Positions 12,982 through 14,781 of a stretch of DNA of 14,781 nt are shown one piece after another. How positions within the stretch are numbered: the first letter of the stretch is position 1; each line of letters starts with the position of its first letter. The notes under the pieces were generated by a model that saw only the letters and a list, made by a program, of their open reading frames with translations, did no database searches and was not told the DNA's origin. The position numbers were made by a program, and so were the translations under genes. Source of the stretch: an uncultured Slackia sp. (lineage in GTDB: Bacteria > Actinomycetota > Coriobacteriia > Coriobacteriales > Eggerthellaceae); contig USLD01000013.1 in assembly GCA_900555495.1 (NCBI GenBank), positions 1 through 14,781 of the forward strand, written 5' to 3'.

Positions 12982-13010
12982 AAAACGATGGACGCCCGAA
13001 GCGCCCATCG
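12982..13010 (-). terminator. Intrinsic terminator of serS
   Basis: On the minus strand CGATGGGCGC (13010-13001) pairs with GCGTCCATCG (12995-12986), 10 bp with one G-U pair, loop TTCGG, followed by TTTT (12985-12982). This is a textbook intrinsic terminator 39 bases after the serS stop. The next gene starts 45 bases further on, leaving little room for its own promoter. Its expression may rely on read-through or on promoter elements inside this hairpin region. Confidence 0.85.
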
Positions 13011-13049
13011 CATGAATACTTCCTCGGTTCCGCCCTGTCGGCGAAAACC

Positions 13050-14342
13050 TTACGCCTCAGGCGTGATGTACTCCAGGCCGCCCATGTAGGGGACGAGGAC
13101 GGCAGGAACCTTGATGGTGCCGTCGGGCTGCTGGTAGTTCTCGAGAATGGCCGCCATGGTACGACCCGCCGGCAGACCGGAGCCGTTCAGCGTGTGAACG
13201 TAGCGAGATCCCTTGAAATTGGCGGGGTCGCGATATTTGATGTTCGCACGACGCGCCTGGAAATCGCCGCAGTTCGAGCAGCTGGAGATTTCCTTGTAGT
13301 CGTTGTAGCTGGGCAGCCAAACCTCGATGTCGTAGGTCTGACGGGCGGAAAAGCCCAGGTCGCCCGTGCACAGGCTGATAACGCGGTACGGAAGCTCGAG
13401 CTGCTGGAGCAGATACTCCGCCTCGGCCGTCATGCTCTCGAGCTCTTCATCGGAAGTCTCGGGCGTGGCGAACTTGACCATCTCGACCTTGTCGAACTGG
13501 TGCTGGCGGATGATGCCGCGCGTGTCGCGGCCTGCAGAGCCGGCCTCTTCGCGGAAGCACGGCGTGAATGCGGTGTATCGCTTCGGCAGGTCGGCGGCGT
13601 CGAGGACTTCGTCGGCATGCAAGTTGGTCAACGTGACTTCGGCCGTGGGGATGAGGAACTGGTCCTCGCCCACGTGGTAGGCGTCGTCTTCGAACTTGGG
13701 CAGCTGGCCGGTGCCGAACATGGTCTGGCGCTTCACCACCACGGGCGGCCACCATTCCTTGAAACCGCGGCTCACGTGGGTGTCGATGAAGTAATTGATC
13801 AGGGCGCGCTCGAGGCGTGCGCCTGCGCCGCCCAGCACGGTGAAGCGGCTGCCGGAAAGCTTATTGCCGCGCTCGAAGTCGAGGATGTCGAGGTCGGTGC
13901 CAAGGTCCCAGTGCGCCTTGGCCTCGAAGCCCTCGGCGGCGAAATCGCGCGGCGTGCCCCAGCGGCGACGCTCGGGGTTCTCGGTCTCGTCCTTGCCGAC
14001 AGGCGTCGCATCGCAGGGGATGTTCGGGCTGCCGACCAGAATGTCGTTCATTTCGGCGTCGATGGCCTCGCGCTCGGCGCTGGCGGCCTCGAGCTTCTCG
14101 TTGATCGCGCGCACTTCTTCTTTCGCGGCCTCGGCGGCTTCTTTCTCGCCCTTGCCCATCAGCGCGCCGATTTCCTTGGAAGCCTTGTTGCGGCGGGCCT
14201 GGAGAGCCTCCTCTTCGGCGATGGCCGCACGACGCCTTTCATCCAGCTCTGAGAACTTCGCAGCATCCCACGGGAAGTTGCGATTCGCCATCGCCTGGGC
14301 GACGGCTTCTTGATTCTCGCGAACGTAGCGGATGTCCAGCAT
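13050..14342 (-). CDS. serS: Seryl-tRNA synthetase
   Basis: A 430-residue class II aminoacyl-tRNA synthetase that charges tRNA-Ser (and tRNA-Sec) with serine. The N-terminal long coiled-coil arm (about 28-100) has the usual Glu/Lys/Ala helices and binds the variable arm of the tRNA. Class II motifs are present: motif 1 region around 180-200 (NYFIDTHVSRGFKEWWPP), motif 2 FREEAGSAGRDTRGIIRQHQF (263-283) and motif 3 GSGLPAGRTMAAILENYQ (387-404). The serine-site sequence IPTAEV (231-236) is intact. The length is normal for bacteria. ATG 14342 is chosen because AAGGAG lies 7 bases upstream. The gene is monocistronic or first in an operon, with a strong terminator after it. Confidence 0.98.
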   Translation of the reverse strand: MLDIRYVRENQEAVAQAMANRNFPWDAAKFSELDERRRAAIAEEEALQARRNKASKEIGALMGKGEKEAAEAAKEEVRAINEKLEAASAEREAIDAEMNDILVGSPNIPCDATPVGKDETENPERRRWGTPRDFAAEGFEAKAHWDLGTDLDILDFERGNKLSGSRFTVLGGAGARLERALINYFIDTHVSRGFKEWWPPVVVKRQTMFGTGQLPKFEDDAYHVGEDQFLIPTAEVTLTNLHADEVLDAADLPKRYTAFTPCFREEAGSAGRDTRGIIRQHQFDKVEMVKFATPETSDEELESMTAEAEYLLQQLELPYRVISLCTGDLGFSARQTYDIEVWLPSYNDYKEISSCSNCGDFQARRANIKYRDPANFKGSRYVHTLNGSGLPAGRTMAAILENYQQPDGTIKVPAVLVPYMGGLEYITPEA

Positions 14343-14373
14343 GTCTTTGCTCCTTATCAAGCCGATCGGTTAC

Positions 14374-14454
14374 GGCGCGCACGACCGCGCCGCCGCATGC
14401 CGCGCACACGGAAGCCCGCGGAAAAGCGCGCCCCGCCTCCTGCGTCCCCGCAGG
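14374..14454 (-). other. Structured serS leader with two small hairpins
   Basis: The minus-strand leader between the putative serS promoter and ATG contains CCTGCG-GGGA-CGCAGG (14454-14439), a perfect 6-bp stem closed by a GNRA-type tetraloop, and GGCGCG/CGCGCC (14391-14374) with a 6-nt loop. No T-box sequence (GGUGGNACCGCG type) is present, so this is not a recognisable T-box riboswitch. The rest of the 350-base region between serS and the right-edge gene holds two divergent promoters and no credible ORF. Confidence 0.35.
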
Positions 14455-14480
14455 CCGCGACTCATTGCGAATATCGAACC

Positions 14481-14486
14481 AGTATA
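14481..14486 (-). promoter_or_regulatory. Candidate serS promoter -10
   Basis: The minus strand reads GGGGTATACTGG, giving a TATACT -10 box at 14486-14481, about 139 bases before the serS ATG. The upstream 17-bp spacer is extremely GC rich and no good -35 box is visible. The leader that would result is about 130 nt. Confidence 0.4.
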
Positions 14487-14583
14487 CCCCGGCGCCCGGG
14501 CGGCACGCACGGTCCTCTTCCCTATTCATCGCGACAACAAAGTGAAAACTCCCATCGAAACGACGCTCTTTATGTCGGGTTGT

Positions 14584-14611
14584 TTGCGGCGTCGGGCTTT
14601 TCGTCTAAAAT
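14584..14611 (+). promoter_or_regulatory. Candidate promoter for the right-edge gene
   Basis: TTGCGG (14584-14589), a 16-base spacer and TAAAAT (14606-14611) give a reasonable housekeeping promoter pointing right. Transcription would start near 14618 and leave a 5' leader of about 75 nt. That leader contains a CGCCGC/GCGGCG hairpin before the ATG at 14693. Confidence 0.5.
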
Positions 14612-14692
14612 CATGCCGACAGAACACGCGGCGCAACGCCGCCTTCCCGCATGCGGCGCGCAAAGCCGGCGCCGCCCTATGAAAGAGACGCC

Positions 14693-14781
14693 ATGGATTT
14701 CGGATCGCTGTACCACTTCTTCTTCGAGACCTTCGCCGGCATCGGACTGCTGATCGGCGGCGGGCTCGTCATCTCCGTCAT
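14693..14781 (+). CDS. N-terminal fragment of a membrane protein (right edge)
   Basis: The first 29 residues of a plus-strand gene cut by the window end. It begins MDFGSLYHFFFETFAGIGLL, followed by a Gly-rich hydrophobic run (IGGGLVISV) that is likely the first TM helix. GAAAGAG lies 6-7 bases upstream of ATG 14693, and a promoter candidate lies at 14584-14611. An overlapping ATG at 14680 in another frame gives a non-hydrophobic, Ser/Arg-rich peptide and is rejected. The family cannot be named from this much. Confidence 0.6.
   Translation, partial: MDFGSLYHFFFETFAGIGLLIGGGLVISV

Noticed and set aside
12937..13008. N-terminal extension of the 283-residue membrane protein
   Set aside because: The longer frame reads through the serS terminator hairpin and ignores the strong AAGGGAGGT site before GTG 12936.
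13194..14252. 352-codon plus-strand frame opposite serS
   Set aside because: It is antisense to the class II synthetase motifs; the leucine/valine/glycine pattern arises from the Glu/Ala/Lys codons of serS.
14374..14472. 31-codon upstream ORF in the serS leader (ATG AGT CGC...)
   Set aside because: No ribosome site, Arg-rich random-looking peptide, and not enriched in serine codons as an attenuator leader would be.
14343..14570. T-box riboswitch in the serS leader
   Set aside because: No T-box sequence or stem I/antiterminator arrangement found on the minus strand; only two short hairpins.

Overview
The window is about 60% GC, densely coded, and looks like a chromosomal segment of a high-GC Gram-positive bacterium. 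Several features fit the Coriobacteriia/Eggerthellaceae (Slackia/Eggerthella-like) lineage: alanine/aspartate-rich membrane proteins, an ArsP_2-type metal exporter with a His/Cys loop, and paired PRC-barrel and YtxH proteins. That placement is inference from protein style, not a database match. I see no rRNA, tRNA, transposase, integrase, phage gene or CRISPR array. Almost everything is on the minus strand; only the two window edges and one channel gene are on the plus strand.

Left to right: the C-terminal end of a plus-strand gene (possibly an FMN-binding-domain protein) and its hairpin terminator; a plus-strand TRIC/UPF0126 channel-like protein; a shared hairpin terminator; then a minus-strand series. 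Read in the direction of transcription (high to low coordinates), the right end starts with serS and a strong terminator. Next comes a tight three-gene operon: two single-pass membrane proteins of unknown function and a small stand-alone domain resembling the N-terminal domain of cyanophycin synthetase. Then follow a YtxH-type membrane protein with 11-residue repeats, a PRC-barrel protein with three copies of a GMF-x2-FKEEYDKAR motif, and a TVP38/TMEM64 (VTT/DedA-superfamily) membrane protein. After a terminator region comes a second operon-like run: exodeoxyribonuclease III, a 47-residue single-TM protein, a TrkH-type potassium channel subunit, an exported OB-fold-like protein, and rsgA. Last are an ArsP_2 metal exporter and an HD-domain phosphohydrolase.

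The housekeeping genes (serS, xth, rsgA, trkH) are recognised securely from diagnostic motifs. The accessory content is a set of envelope proteins. Most starts were moved from the longest reading frame to an internal ATG or GTG because a clear Shine-Dalgarno sequence lies just upstream of it. The points most worth a second look are the small TM protein coupled to TrkH, the triplicated GMF/KEEYDKAR motif, the hendecad repeats in the neighbouring YtxH protein, the solitary cyanophycin-synthetase-like domain with an intact HxxEH motif, and a branched inverted-repeat element between the metal exporter and HD genes. No complete, convincingly new multi-gene system was found; these are candidates.
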